From assembly GCF_000988165.1 (NCBI RefSeq), contig NW_020169297.1:1-64000 (forward strand): a DNA stretch of 64,000 nucleotides, given 5' to 3'. This DNA comes from Vairimorpha ceranae. Lineage: Eukaryota > Microsporidia > Nosematidae. This document shows positions 17,369 through 26,783 of this stretch, piece by piece. The notes below the pieces were generated by a model that worked only from the letters and a program-made list of their open reading frames with translations, searched no databases and was not told the origin of the DNA. The stretch's first letter is position 1. Every line of letters starts with the position of its first letter. The translations under genes and the position numbers were made by a program.

Positions 17369-17439
17369 TCTCCTATGGTGCAGTGGTAGCATGCTAGTCT
17401 GTCACGCTGGTGGCCCGGGTTCGAGTCCCGGTGGGAGAG
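17369..17439 (+). tRNA. tRNA-Asp (GTC)
   Basis: A 71-nt cloverleaf. The acceptor stem TCTCCTA pairs with TGGGAGA, with discriminator G at 17439. The D arm includes TGGTGCAGTGGTAGCA (A box). The anticodon stem CTAGT/GCTGG encloses loop CTGTCAC, giving anticodon GTC at 17401-17403. The T arm is GCCCGGGTTCGAGTCCCGG (B box). No intron and no encoded CCA. A run of eight T at 17440-17447 is the Pol III terminator. RER1 begins 57 bp downstream. Confidence 0.95.
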
Positions 17440-17447
17440 TTTTTTTT
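17440..17447 (+). terminator. Pol III oligo-T terminator of tRNA-Asp
   Basis: Eight consecutive T directly follow the tRNA 3' end, the usual eukaryotic Pol III stop signal. Confidence 0.75.
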
Positions 17448-17496
17448 AAAAAATTCATTTTATATTTTTTATTTTATTTTTACCCATAACATCCAA

Positions 17497-18006
17497 ATGA
17501 ATTCTCTTTCTCTTTTACAAATATATTTAGATCAACTAGCTCCATTAACTTATGTTAGATGGACAATTACAGGAACTCTTTTATTTGTTTTTTTTCTCAA
17601 AATTTTTATTTCTGATTCTTTTTATCTTGTAGCTTATATTTTAGGAATCTATCTAATTCATGGTACAATTTTATTTTTAACACCCAAAGGAGATAATATT
17701 GCAGATCCATTTGAAAATTATGACCAAGAAGACGAAGATAATTTTGAGTGTGAACTTATAGATAATCAGTTTAAGCCTATTACAAGAAATCTTCCTGAAT
17801 TTGATTATTGGATGTTTTGTACAAAGGTTATTTGTGGTGGACTCGTTGCTTCGTGCTTTAGTATTTTCAATATTCCAGTTTATACACCAGTCCTTATTAT
17901 ATATTTTTGCATGATGGTTGTTTTTACTTGTAAGTGCCTTTATGCACATATTAAAAAATATAAATACAATCCTTTTAGCATTTCTAAAGATTATTATAAG
18001 GATTAA
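17497..18006 (+). CDS. RER1: RER1, ER retrieval receptor
   Basis: 169 residues with four membrane segments. It matches Rer1 throughout: IYLDQLAPLTYVRWT (Y.YYLD...P....RW), YILGIYLIHGTILFLTPKGD (YGLGIYLLN..I.FL.P), FKPITRNLPEFDYW (FRPF.RRLPEFKFW), FSIFNIPVYTPVLIIY (FS.FDVPVFWPIL..Y) and a C-terminal HIKKYKYNPFS (HMIKYKYVPF.). Rer1 sorts membrane proteins from the cis-Golgi back to the ER in COPI vesicles. The start is set at ATG 17497, 12 bases after CCC and just past CC; the open frame extends upstream through the tRNA gene, which cannot be coding. Human and yeast proteins are about 190 residues. Confidence 0.95.
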   Translation: MNSLSLLQIYLDQLAPLTYVRWTITGTLLFVFFLKIFISDSFYLVAYILGIYLIHGTILFLTPKGDNIADPFENYDQEDEDNFECELIDNQFKPITRNLPEFDYWMFCTKVICGGLVASCFSIFNIPVYTPVLIIYFCMMVVFTCKCLYAHIKKYKYNPFSISKDYYKD

Positions 18007-18080
18007 CAAGTAGTAAACAGTTTGTTATAAATTTTTATTTGTAAACTTAAAATTTTTTTCTTTAATTCCCCTTTTTAAAA

Positions 18081-19919
18081 ATGACTAAGATACGTCTCCC
18101 TATTTCTGAATTTGATGAAGAATTTAATCAAAATAGTTACAAAAATTTTATCAGATTATTTATTATGAATTCATTAAATGAGCTTAAACTACAGTTAAGT
18201 TCGTATCACAAATCCAAAGAGATAGAATGTAGGAAGAAGTTAATAGATTTTTTTAAACAAAAAATTTCTGATTTTGAATTGCTGTATTTGATGGACATAG
18301 GAATTCAATATTTATCGGTGTTTAAAAACATCGATAGTTTTAATTATTATGAGGATATTGCTAATAGACTAGCTTTTGTATTTGAAAACTTAAAGTTAAC
18401 TGTTTCACCTTCTTGGAACGTAAAGGCCAGCCTTGAAAATTTATATACCAGCAAAATATTATCAGAATATCCTGATAATTCTGCTAAAGACATTTACTTA
18501 GAAAGATTAATTAAAATATATTTAGAAAAAGAAAATTTGGATTTTTTTGATAGCATTAAAGTTGAAAAAAATCTTGTCATTTTAAATGACAAGCATAAGA
18601 TAGCATTGTGTGGAGAACTTGTTAATCCGAAATTTGTACTTATAGATTCAAATATACACATAAAAGATTTTACTTTTGGTAAGTTTACTACTTATCTTAA
18701 ATTAGAGAATAAATATTTCGATTTGTTTGAGTTACATAAAAAGTTTAAAAGCTTAAAATCTAAAATTGATTTAGTTTTTGATGGAGGCTATTTGAATTTT
18801 AAAGTCATAATTGACAATTTACAGTTTGAAGCGAATGAAAATATCGGCACTTTTAATTTAGATCAGTTTATTCTAGCTTTAAACTCAAAATATAAAGATT
18901 TACACTTTTCTCTTGATGATGGATGGTATTCATTGTATAATTGTACGATTGAAGAAAAACAAAATGTTAACAGAGACTTTACGTTACAAAATGAACAAGA
19001 CATCAGTTTTTTTATAAAAAATAATTACTATGATAAAGCGATATTGTTTTTTCCTTCTCCGATGGTTTATATAACATTTTTAGAATTTATTATGAGTGAA
19101 AATAATTTTTTTAAAATTATTGAATGTGCATTTAAAGATAAAAAATTTTTTAGGAACAAAAAAGAAATTATGTTCGATAATATTACCTTTAAATTTATAA
19201 GTATAAAAAATAATATTGTTAAATTTGATTCATATGCAGGAGATTTACAATTCTTTATACAAGATCATTTCTTAACATTTGAAAAAAAATCTAACAACCT
19301 ATCGTTTTCTGAATTTGATGTTTTGATAAAAAATCGAAGTCTTTTGTTACTTTACGATTTGCAAAAGTACGTCAATCAACATGATAATTCAGGTAACAAA
19401 AGTAATGAATGCATACTGAAATTAAAAAACAATTATTTGCAAATTGAATTTGATACATTTTTGATAAATATTCATAATAATTATATAAAAGTTTTAGATT
19501 ATAAAATTACAGATCCAAATCTATATCTTAAATTTCTTTTTAATATTTACAAATATAAAGAAAAAACCCTTAGAGATTTGATATCTGTTCAAATACATAA
19601 TGTCATCTTTACGTATAATATAAATGAAAATAAAATACTATCAAATATTAAAAATCAAGAAATTTATAATTATAGAGTTACTAAGTTACTTTTGCAAAAC
19701 TTGTTGCTATTTTATACACACGGGATATTCCCGGACTTTGTTGCTCAGGATTATGCTATTTTTTATTTAGATTTACAGTATAAAATATACTTTTCAAACG
19801 AAACCTTTGAAAGTCCACAAGTTTGGTTTAAAAGTTTAAAAAAAACTGTTAATGGTAATAGTAATGTTTTAGATTTGTCTCTAGAAAATTTTTACCAAAT
19901 ATATAAAAAATGTAATTAA
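18081..19919 (+). CDS. Mediator subunit Med14/Rgr1-like
   Basis: 612 residues. The N-terminal 130 residues have the order seen in Med14: a short RLPISEF, then a helix with SLNELKLQLSSY, a helix KKLIDFFKQKISDFELLYLM, a helix ending YYEDIANRLAFVFENLK, and then the characteristic PSWNVKASLENLYTSKILSEYP, which parallels LP.YDI.TA.EVLTTGTYPRLP. Med14 is the backbone joining Mediator head, middle and tail. The rest is beta/alpha mixed without nameable motifs and is much shorter than yeast Rgr1 (about 1,080). The assignment rests on the N-terminus and should be read as probable. ATG has CCCC nine bases upstream. It is convergent with OGG1, 35 bp apart. Confidence 0.5.
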   Translation: MTKIRLPISEFDEEFNQNSYKNFIRLFIMNSLNELKLQLSSYHKSKEIECRKKLIDFFKQKISDFELLYLMDIGIQYLSVFKNIDSFNYYEDIANRLAFVFENLKLTVSPSWNVKASLENLYTSKILSEYPDNSAKDIYLERLIKIYLEKENLDFFDSIKVEKNLVILNDKHKIALCGELVNPKFVLIDSNIHIKDFTFGKFTTYLKLENKYFDLFELHKKFKSLKSKIDLVFDGGYLNFKVIIDNLQFEANENIGTFNLDQFILALNSKYKDLHFSLDDGWYSLYNCTIEEKQNVNRDFTLQNEQDISFFIKNNYYDKAILFFPSPMVYITFLEFIMSENNFFKIIECAFKDKKFFRNKKEIMFDNITFKFISIKNNIVKFDSYAGDLQFFIQDHFLTFEKKSNNLSFSEFDVLIKNRSLLLLYDLQKYVNQHDNSGNKSNECILKLKNNYLQIEFDTFLINIHNNYIKVLDYKITDPNLYLKFLFNIYKYKEKTLRDLISVQIHNVIFTYNINENKILSNIKNQEIYNYRVTKLLLQNLLLFYTHGIFPDFVAQDYAIFYLDLQYKIYFSNETFESPQVWFKSLKKTVNGNSNVLDLSLENFYQIYKKCN

Positions 19920-19954
19920 ATTTAACAGTTTATTTCTATTAAATTAAAATAGGA

Positions 19955-20890
19955 CTAATTAATGATTTTTTTTTCTAAATATTTTTTAAAGATAAATAGC
20001 TGATAAATACCAGCATATTTACCAAATTTTTCAATAAATTTGCTTTGTATTTTATTGTAACTTATTTTAGTAAGTAGCACATTATTTTCTAGATTAAATA
20101 TATGTCTGGCGTACTTTAAAATGTGTGTATCTATAGGAACTATTTCAAAACATTCCAAACTCATTAAGCATATACAATCTCTTACTTTGAATCCGATACC
20201 TGGTAATTTTATTAATAAATTTTTTATTAAATTTATATTTAAATTGTTCTTAACCTTTTTAAATTGTAATATATCTACATCATATTTATTAATTTCTGCA
20301 AACAATTTATCATTTTTTAACAAATCGGCGGTTTTGCATATGTATCGAGCTCTATATCCAAATCCATTTTCTTTAAAATCATGTTCACAATCTAAAAGCA
20401 TAGAAATGTCAGGAAAGTAAAAGAAATTAATTTTCTTATAAGAACATGCAAACTCTCCTTTACTGTACATATAATTGACCATTTTAGTAATTCGTTTAAC
20501 ATTGTTATTGGCAGAACATATGAATGAAAATATTGTCGGGATAAGTGAATTAGTAATTAACCTAAGCCCTGTTACATCTATGTCTTTTAAAATGTCTTTA
20601 TAACTTAAATTTAAATTAAAAAATTTTTTTATAAAAAATAATATTAATTCTTCACTATTAATTTTTGTATGCAAAATTTTATACAGCACTTTCTGATTAA
20701 CTTGTTTGAATGATATCACAAAAAAATAAATTGTACCAGTAAACTCTTCTAAATCGGTTTTATGAAAATTAAAAATTTGCCCACTAAACAAAGTTTCTTT
20801 TAAATCAATTATTTCTGTTGTATCTAAAAAATTCCATTTTTCGTTGTCATTTAATGTTATATTCTGCATGTTTTCTTTATTACAGCTCAT
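19955..20890 (-). CDS. OGG1: 8-oxoguanine DNA glycosylase OGG1
   Basis: 311 residues. The helix-hairpin-helix/GPD segment is intact: LIKLPGIGFKVRDCICLMSL followed by FEIVPIDTHI. Lys235 in GFKVRDC matches catalytic Lys249 of human OGG1 (GVGTKVADCICLM), and Asp254 in VPIDTH matches Asp268 (VPVDVH). Upstream elements SFICSANNNVKRITKMV and ENGFGYRARYI match the OGG1 FI.SSNNNI.RI..M and G.GYRA.YI. The enzyme excises 8-oxoG and nicks the strand. The N-terminal LFSGQIFNF matches the OGG1 L..GQ.F.W. The start at 20890 has CCC two bases upstream (ACCCACATG). It lies head-to-head with XPF/RAD1 across 34 bp. Confidence 0.93.
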   Translation of the reverse strand: MSCNKENMQNITLNDNEKWNFLDTTEIIDLKETLFSGQIFNFHKTDLEEFTGTIYFFVISFKQVNQKVLYKILHTKINSEELILFFIKKFFNLNLSYKDILKDIDVTGLRLITNSLIPTIFSFICSANNNVKRITKMVNYMYSKGEFACSYKKINFFYFPDISMLLDCEHDFKENGFGYRARYICKTADLLKNDKLFAEINKYDVDILQFKKVKNNLNINLIKNLLIKLPGIGFKVRDCICLMSLECFEIVPIDTHILKYARHIFNLENNVLLTKISYNKIQSKFIEKFGKYAGIYQLFIFKKYLEKKIIN

Positions 20891-20924
20891 GTGGGTTAAA
20901 AATGAAATATCGATGTACCCTTTA
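20891..20924. promoter_or_regulatory. 34-bp bidirectional promoter (OGG1 / XPF-RAD1)
   Basis: This is the shortest divergent intergenic space in the window. It has GGG at 20893-20895, read as CCC two bases before the OGG1 ATG, and CCC at 20918-20920, four bases before the XPF ATG. Both genes encode DNA repair enzymes. Confidence 0.55.
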
Positions 20925-23237
20925 ATGTTAGATTATGAATTAAAAATATTAGAAGATACAAAATCTGAATCATTTATTTTGGTCAGTGGGCATGGAATTC
21001 ATTTAAATACACTAATCAACATTAATATTTTGATGTATTTGAATAAATATTCATTTGCGTTTTTACTTAACTTTGATGAGCTTTCACTTCCTTTTTCTCA
21101 CGAATATTTAAGAATATTGAAAAATTGTGATAAACAAGCTCGAAAAAAAATGTATTTGAAAGGTGGTGTATTTGTTTGCAGTAGTAGAATTTTACTTACT
21201 GATTTTTTAGAGAATAATATAAATATAGAAATTATTTCTGCTATAATAATCAATAATGCTGATAGAATACGTGAAAATTCTTTAGAAGCTTTTATTTTGA
21301 ATGTTTTTAGACGTAAAAATGCACACGGTCTTATAAAAGCCTTTTCATCAAATTGTATACCATTTGCATGTGGGATTGGCAGTTTAGAGAAATACGCCAA
21401 TACATTCAGATGTAATAATTTTATTTTGTATCCTAGATTTCATGAAGAAATTCAAAAATCATTTAAAAATGATATAAAATTTTTGCAGCATGAATTTAAA
21501 ATGCCTGATGAAATGATTGAACTGCAAATGATTTTAATAGAAATTTTAAAAGAACTAATAAAATATTATAAACTTGATGTTGACTATGAACTTGTTTTAT
21601 TGTCTAATATATATTTATCAAAACAGGTTTTTGATATATTAGATATTAAATTTTTATTAATTTTGTTGTATTCTTGCAATTTATCTAAATTTTATACAGA
21701 GTGCATTAAATTGATATCTAAACAAATTGAGTGTGGTAAAGAAAGTACATGGCTTAATAGTAATTATACGAAAATTTTAATTGACAAAATAGATTTATTT
21801 TTTGCAGAAAATGAACAGTTTGTTTCTTTCGAACAAAAGGAGGTCTTTAAAAATCTTAAATATTTTTTCAAGCATAAAAAAATAAAAAAACAAGAAGAGC
21901 ATAAATGTGAATTTGATAGTGTTATAAATAATCAGAATATAACATTTGATACACAAGATTTGGATTTTTTAGAAGAACTAAAAAAACCATTTTTTAATCT
22001 TAAATTTAGAAGATTAATCAGAGAATTGATACTACTTGAGAATGAGAGTTGTTTTGTAGTTTTTTCTTCGATGACTGTTCTAAATGATGTTGAAAATATT
22101 GTTAATTTGTTCAATAGTAATTTATTAAAGAATGTTAAACTCTTGACAAAAAAGCAGTTTGTTAATTCAAATCTATTATTTTCTGACGATGACCTGAATA
22201 GTAGATTTATTAAGATGAATAAGAATCTTAATTTAAGTAAGAGTATTGATGAGTTTTATACTTTTTACATAGACAATAATAGTGAAGAAGAGGATGTGTC
22301 GGATTTTAAAGTTAATAATGATATTATTTTTATAGATGTTGCTAAAAGTTATAATTTTTTTTTATATGACAAAGATTTGGCTTCAATTAGAAAATGTGAA
22401 TACATAGGAACTAAAGCAAATATTGTAGTGCATTCATTCCAATTTAGGGATTCTCTTGAAGAACAAAATAATCTTCTTTCTTTAAGAAAAGAAATATCTT
22501 ATTTTGAACAATTAATTCAAAAACGTGGTAATTTACCAATACTTTCTGACATAAATAGAAATATTTTAGAAGACGAAATCTCAGATGAAGATGATTGTAC
22601 ATATGACATTGTTGTTGACTCGAGAGAATTAAGAGCAGAATTACCTTTTTTTCTTTATAAAGCGGGTAATAACATTATAATTGCCACTTTGCAAATAGGA
22701 GACTATTTGATAAATGAAAATATATGTATAGAAAGAAAGAGTATTGGTGACTTTATATCTTCGATGAATGCAGGTAGGTTGTATTCACAAATTAGGATAC
22801 TTACATATCATTACACGAAAGCAATTTTATTGTTAGAATTTAGTAGTCGGCCCTGTCTTTCAGATTTTTATAATCATAATGCAGATACCTTTAGGAATTC
22901 TTTAATATCTAAATTCTGCTTCTTTTTAATTACTTTTCCATCTATTAAGGTTTTATGGTCTGATTCAACATTTTTTACTACTAAAATTTTCAGAAAAATG
23001 CAAAAGAAAAATTTAGAAGATGACGTTGTAAAAATGAATGTTGAAATCAATCCAATTTTACAAGAAATATTACTTTCAATACCCGGTGTTAATCAGTTCA
23101 ATCTAAGAAAGGTTGTTAAACATTATAAAAATCTAAAACAATTAGTCACTAGTAATAGAATAACACTTCAAAGAAATCTTGGACAAGATACCGGATTTAA
23201 AATATACAAATTTTTTAATGATAATTTTGAAGAATAA
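20925..23237 (+). CDS. RAD1: XPF/RAD1 structure-specific endonuclease subunit
   Basis: 770 residues. The start MLDYELKILEDTKSESFILV aligns with XPF (LLEYERQLVLELL...L.V), supporting ATG at 20925 with CCC four bases before. Residues about 1-550 correspond to the degenerate SF2 helicase-like half. The nuclease core is complete: IVVDSRELRAELPFFLYKAG, then GDYLINENICIERKSIGDFI (about 592-611), the GDYx(n)ERKxxxD metal site, and MNAGRLYSQI. A C-terminal tandem helix-hairpin-helix follows (LLSIPGVNQFNLRKVVKHY). With ERCC1/Rad10 it incises 5' of bulky lesions and flaps. Family size is about 900-1,100, so the copy is compact. It shares a 34-bp start region with OGG1. Confidence 0.93.
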   Translation: MLDYELKILEDTKSESFILVSGHGIHLNTLININILMYLNKYSFAFLLNFDELSLPFSHEYLRILKNCDKQARKKMYLKGGVFVCSSRILLTDFLENNINIEIISAIIINNADRIRENSLEAFILNVFRRKNAHGLIKAFSSNCIPFACGIGSLEKYANTFRCNNFILYPRFHEEIQKSFKNDIKFLQHEFKMPDEMIELQMILIEILKELIKYYKLDVDYELVLLSNIYLSKQVFDILDIKFLLILLYSCNLSKFYTECIKLISKQIECGKESTWLNSNYTKILIDKIDLFFAENEQFVSFEQKEVFKNLKYFFKHKKIKKQEEHKCEFDSVINNQNITFDTQDLDFLEELKKPFFNLKFRRLIRELILLENESCFVVFSSMTVLNDVENIVNLFNSNLLKNVKLLTKKQFVNSNLLFSDDDLNSRFIKMNKNLNLSKSIDEFYTFYIDNNSEEEDVSDFKVNNDIIFIDVAKSYNFFLYDKDLASIRKCEYIGTKANIVVHSFQFRDSLEEQNNLLSLRKEISYFEQLIQKRGNLPILSDINRNILEDEISDEDDCTYDIVVDSRELRAELPFFLYKAGNNIIIATLQIGDYLINENICIERKSIGDFISSMNAGRLYSQIRILTYHYTKAILLLEFSSRPCLSDFYNHNADTFRNSLISKFCFFLITFPSIKVLWSDSTFFTTKIFRKMQKKNLEDDVVKMNVEINPILQEILLSIPGVNQFNLRKVVKHYKNLKQLVTSNRITLQRNLGQDTGFKIYKFFNDNFEE

Positions 23238-23297
23238 TGAAAGTAATATATAGTGTTTAATAGTTTTAGATTTTAAAAAATAAACAAATTTAAGGGT

Positions 23298-24623
23298 ATG
23301 GATATTATTTTTACAGGAACTCCAACAAAAAGAGAAATTATTATTTATTTAAAAAACAAAAAGTATTCTCTTCTAAATAAGATAAAGCTAAAAAGAGATA
23401 TTATTATTTTCAGTAAAGAAAAAAAAGGGTACTTTTTTTATACCTTAAAAAATAAGCTAGAATATAAAAGAATATGCGAATTTAAGTTTTACACTTCTAG
23501 AGATGTACATTTCTTTCTTTTTAAAAAAAAGCATTTCTTAAGGAAGTTATTCTTATTGTTATTTTATCAATCTGTATTTAGAGTTTGTAATACTAATGTT
23601 CTATGTTTGGTTTATTCTAACAAAAAATCCGAAAACATTTGTAGATGTTTAGAATTGTTAATTGTCAATAGTTTAATTTTATGCAAAATTGAAGCATCCT
23701 GCATGTTTAATTTGTTTATGTTTGATACGAAATATAAAAATTTAACAAAAACAAATTCAATCGATATTTTACATTCAGATCCTAACTGTATACTAAAGAA
23801 GTATTTTGATAGTAATATTTATAAATCAAATTTTTTGATTAAAAATAATTCTTGTAATATAGTTAGAAGCATTAATGATGGTATTAATAAAAAAGAAAAA
23901 TTATTTTTTAATGACGTTTCTGATGAAAATACAAGAAAAAGGAAAAAACCAACTATAAATTATAAATTGTCTCCTTTACAGATGATTGAGTATGATTTTT
24001 TTGACAAAGAAATAGATGAAAAAAAAGATCTTTCTTTTATGTCTAAAAATGTTTCCAATGTTAGTAAGTTGAGAAATACTAATTTAAAAAGAATAACTGA
24101 AACATGTAAAAATCCTAAATTTATTAACATTGATCTTTTATCCAAAAAAAATGATAATCAGCCTAAAAACGTTGAATTTACATTCTCTAAAATTTCTAAA
24201 AAGCATTCTAGACATACAAATGAAAATATAGAACCAGTTAAAAGAATAAAAAACAACATAAACGAAGTATTCCCTCTTCAAGAAATTAATAAGAATTTAT
24301 CTAATGTTAAAAAAATAAACAAGGATAATTATGATACGTTACTAAAGAAAAATACAAAACTAAATGCTGGTTACAAAAACATTACAGTTAAATATATAGA
24401 TAAACTTTTTATAAATCACATTAAAACTGAAAAGAAAAGAGAAAAAAAGATTAGAATTCTTGATGAAGAAATTGAACCAGATTATCATAACTTAGATCAA
24501 CTATTTCCAATTATCAAAAAAAGTAGATATCGAAATAAAAAAGGTAGGAAAAATAAACACAAGGAGGTTGTTTTTATACAGAATGTAGATTTAAGATCTT
24601 GTAATTTAGAAGAGAATTATTAG
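23298..24623 (+). CDS. Hypothetical basic protein, 441 aa
   Basis: No family recognised. ATG has GGG one base upstream (GGGTATG). About residues 1-150 look folded, with strands and a hydrophobic helical patch (FLRKLFLLLFYQSVFRV) and several cysteines. Residues about 190-400 are lysine/asparagine rich and likely disordered. The last 60 residues are strongly basic (KKSRYRNKKGRKNKHKE). This is a possible nuclear protein. It lies 60 bp behind XPF/RAD1 on the same strand, but I see no motif that links it to repair. Confidence 0.6.
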   Translation: MDIIFTGTPTKREIIIYLKNKKYSLLNKIKLKRDIIIFSKEKKGYFFYTLKNKLEYKRICEFKFYTSRDVHFFLFKKKHFLRKLFLLLFYQSVFRVCNTNVLCLVYSNKKSENICRCLELLIVNSLILCKIEASCMFNLFMFDTKYKNLTKTNSIDILHSDPNCILKKYFDSNIYKSNFLIKNNSCNIVRSINDGINKKEKLFFNDVSDENTRKRKKPTINYKLSPLQMIEYDFFDKEIDEKKDLSFMSKNVSNVSKLRNTNLKRITETCKNPKFINIDLLSKKNDNQPKNVEFTFSKISKKHSRHTNENIEPVKRIKNNINEVFPLQEINKNLSNVKKINKDNYDTLLKKNTKLNAGYKNITVKYIDKLFINHIKTEKKREKKIRILDEEIEPDYHNLDQLFPIIKKSRYRNKKGRKNKHKEVVFIQNVDLRSCNLEENY

Positions 24624-25284
24624 AAATTAACTTTAATAAATAGTACTTATTATTTTTTTTGTAAAAAATATTATGATGTTTTTTATTTTCTTAATGCTTC
24701 ATTCATATTTTATAAAAATGATCAATGGTAATTCTGATTTTTTTCGTTCTTCACACTGCTGAAGTATAGTGACAATTATCATTTATTTTATGCTAGTAAA
24801 ATGAAAGCAAATTTCACTTGATGTCTTTTTTTAGTGTTGTAAAAAAATAATTTTAAAAGATCTTTATTTTTATTTTTTTAAAACACAATTTAAAATTTGT
24901 TATTTATTTAACATTATGCTAAAAATAATTTTATAAGGTAATACTAGTATATAATAACATATTTTGTAAATTTTTATACTCTAAGATTTACTTAAATTTT
25001 TGTCCACATTATTTTTACTTTACTGACGCAATGCTAATAAAAGATTGGCTTTGGTTGGTAAACTTCATGCAAAATTTAAAAAGGCGTAATATAAAAACAA
25101 TTGTTTATGACATCATAGTCAAATAATTTTTCTATAGCAGCATATTTATAAATAATTATCTAAGACATCATATTTTACAATAAAATATTTATAACAATAA
25201 ATTTAATAACAAATAACAGGCTGTCTAGCATCAACAAGAACATAATGTACAATCAAATTGTAAAAAAAAATATTTTAGTATCCC
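24624..25284. other. Intergenic region, no gene established
   Basis: 661 bp between the 441-aa gene and CFD1. It is AT-rich. Around 24718-24770 there is a weak box C/D-like arrangement (ATGATCA, then two CTGA) that does not meet the consensus. No open frame with a start motif. Confidence 0.45.
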
Positions 25285-26019
25285 ATGGAAAGAATTCCAC
25301 AAAAGATTGCTGTTATGAGTGGAAAGGGTGGTGTTGGTAAATCTAGCATTTCTATACTACTATCAACCATACTTAGCGAAAAACACAAATGTTTATTACT
25401 TGATTTTGATTTGTGTGGACCAAGCTGCTTTTCATCTTTAAATGGAAAGGGAGAAGTAAAAAAAGCCAAAAAAGGCCTAACACCAATTCAAATTACAAAT
25501 AATTTGTATGTTTTATCAATGGGTTCGATGATAAAACCGGATGATGCTGTTATTTGGAGAGGCCCAAAAAAGCTTAGTTTATTAAATTTGTTTTATGATT
25601 CAATAGATGACTTCGATTTTGTAATAATTGATACACCTCCCGGCGTTAGTGAAGAACATGGTTTTTTAATAGATAAAAATATTTATAGCTTAATTGTTAC
25701 TACATCACAGAATGTAGCATTAAGTGATACAGTAAAAGCTATAGATTTTTGTAAAATTAATAATATTAAAATCTTGGGTATTATAGAAAATTTAAGTGGA
25801 TATAAATGTAACTGCTGTGGTCATATAACAAATATATTTGCTTCAAAAGGTGGTCAACAATTAAGCCAACATTATTTAATTAATTTTATAGAAAAATTAC
25901 CAATAGAACCACTTTTTGGAGAGTTGTTAGATACTAAAGAGTTTATTTTAAAATATCAGGAATTAAAAACATATAAAATATTAAAAAAATGGATAAATAG
26001 AGAAAACTGGACCTTTTAA
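25285..26019 (+). CDS. CFD1: Cytosolic Fe-S cluster assembly NTPase (Cfd1/Nbp35 family)
   Basis: 244 residues. The deviant Walker A GKGGVGKSS is at 13-21. The family motif LLDFDLCGPS follows (about 37-46), then VIIDTPPGVSEEH, the Mrp/NBP35 D.PPG signature. The bridging-cluster cysteines are CNCC within SGYKCNCCGH (about 173-182), with CxxC spacing as in Cfd1/Nbp35. The N-terminal four-cysteine ferredoxin-like extension of Nbp35 is missing, so Cfd1 (NUBP2) is preferred. The protein scaffolds new 4Fe-4S clusters in the CIA pathway, which is essential in microsporidia for enzymes such as primase and helicases. CCC directly abuts the ATG. It is convergent with Rab5, 4 bp apart. Confidence 0.82.
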   Translation: MERIPQKIAVMSGKGGVGKSSISILLSTILSEKHKCLLLDFDLCGPSCFSSLNGKGEVKKAKKGLTPIQITNNLYVLSMGSMIKPDDAVIWRGPKKLSLLNLFYDSIDDFDFVIIDTPPGVSEEHGFLIDKNIYSLIVTTSQNVALSDTVKAIDFCKINNIKILGIIENLSGYKCNCCGHITNIFASKGGQQLSQHYLINFIEKLPIEPLFGELLDTKEFILKYQELKTYKILKKWINRENWTF

Positions 26020-26023
26020 TCAA

Positions 26024-26614
26024 CTAACAGCAAAAATATTTCATAAAAGAATCACTCAATTTTAGTCCTTTTTTCTTTGGTTTTGGTGCTTCTTTTGGAA
26101 TTTTGTTCGCTACTAGCTCAAAAATTTTGCTAACATTGGTTCCATCTTTTGCACTTGCTTCTACAAACAATAAATTTTGTTGTATTGCATAATCACGTCC
26201 TTCCTCAAATGTGACCTTTCTATCTTCATTTAGGTCGATTTTATTAGCCACCAAGACTTTTAAAAAGTCTTTTGTTTTCTCAAATTTTAGCTCTTCTACC
26301 CACCTTTTTGCCACATCAAAGCTTTCTCTGCTTGTTATGTCATAAACTATAAGACCTATCTGTGCTCCTCTGTAGTACATTGGTATAAGACTATTGTATC
26401 TTTCCTGGCCTGCAGTATCCCAAATTTCAAATTTGACACAAGCATCTTTTGTTGTCATCGTCTTAGTAATAAAAGATGCACCAATAGTACTTTCTTCATT
26501 TGGATTAAACTCATTCTTAGCATATTTCAAAACAAGGCTACTTTTTCCTACACTGTAATATCCTAATACTACCATTTTATAAGTGTAACATTGAACTGTA
26601 TCTCTTGAATTCAT
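26024..26614 (-). CDS. Rab GTPase, Rab5/Ypt5 (Vps21) type
   Basis: 196 residues. All G motifs are intact: GYYSVGKSS (P loop), ESTIGASF (switch I threonine), WDTAGQERYNSL (switch II), NKID and SAK. The effector-facing stretch STIGASFITKTM and IWDTAGQERYNSLIPMYYRGAQIGLIVYDIT are typical of Rab5-group proteins rather than Rab1 or Rab11. It ends in two cysteines for geranylgeranylation (KYFCC). It likely acts in endosome-type fusion or, in a reduced cell, in polar-tube/secretory traffic. No C/G run is obvious before this ATG, which is unusual here. A start at an internal Met would remove the first beta strand and is not favoured. Confidence 0.85.
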   Translation of the reverse strand: MNSRDTVQCYTYKMVVLGYYSVGKSSLVLKYAKNEFNPNEESTIGASFITKTMTTKDACVKFEIWDTAGQERYNSLIPMYYRGAQIGLIVYDITSRESFDVAKRWVEELKFEKTKDFLKVLVANKIDLNEDRKVTFEEGRDYAIQQNLLFVEASAKDGTNVSKIFELVANKIPKEAPKPKKKGLKLSDSFMKYFCC

Positions 26615-26783
26615 TATTTGTTGTTTTTAAATTTTTTTTATTTGTAATTTTTATTTTTGTTTCATGTTTCATAAAACTATTATTTCTTACAATAATTATA
26701 AAATTCCTTCTTACTGTTTTTATGCACTTAAAAATTATTTATTTTTAGAAAATTTATAAAAAAATTTTCAAAAGAAGGGTCAA

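Noticed and set aside
24715..24775. Box C/D snoRNA candidate
   Set aside because: ATGATCA differs from the C-box consensus, the spacing to CTGA is too short for a usual guide, and no terminal stem is present.
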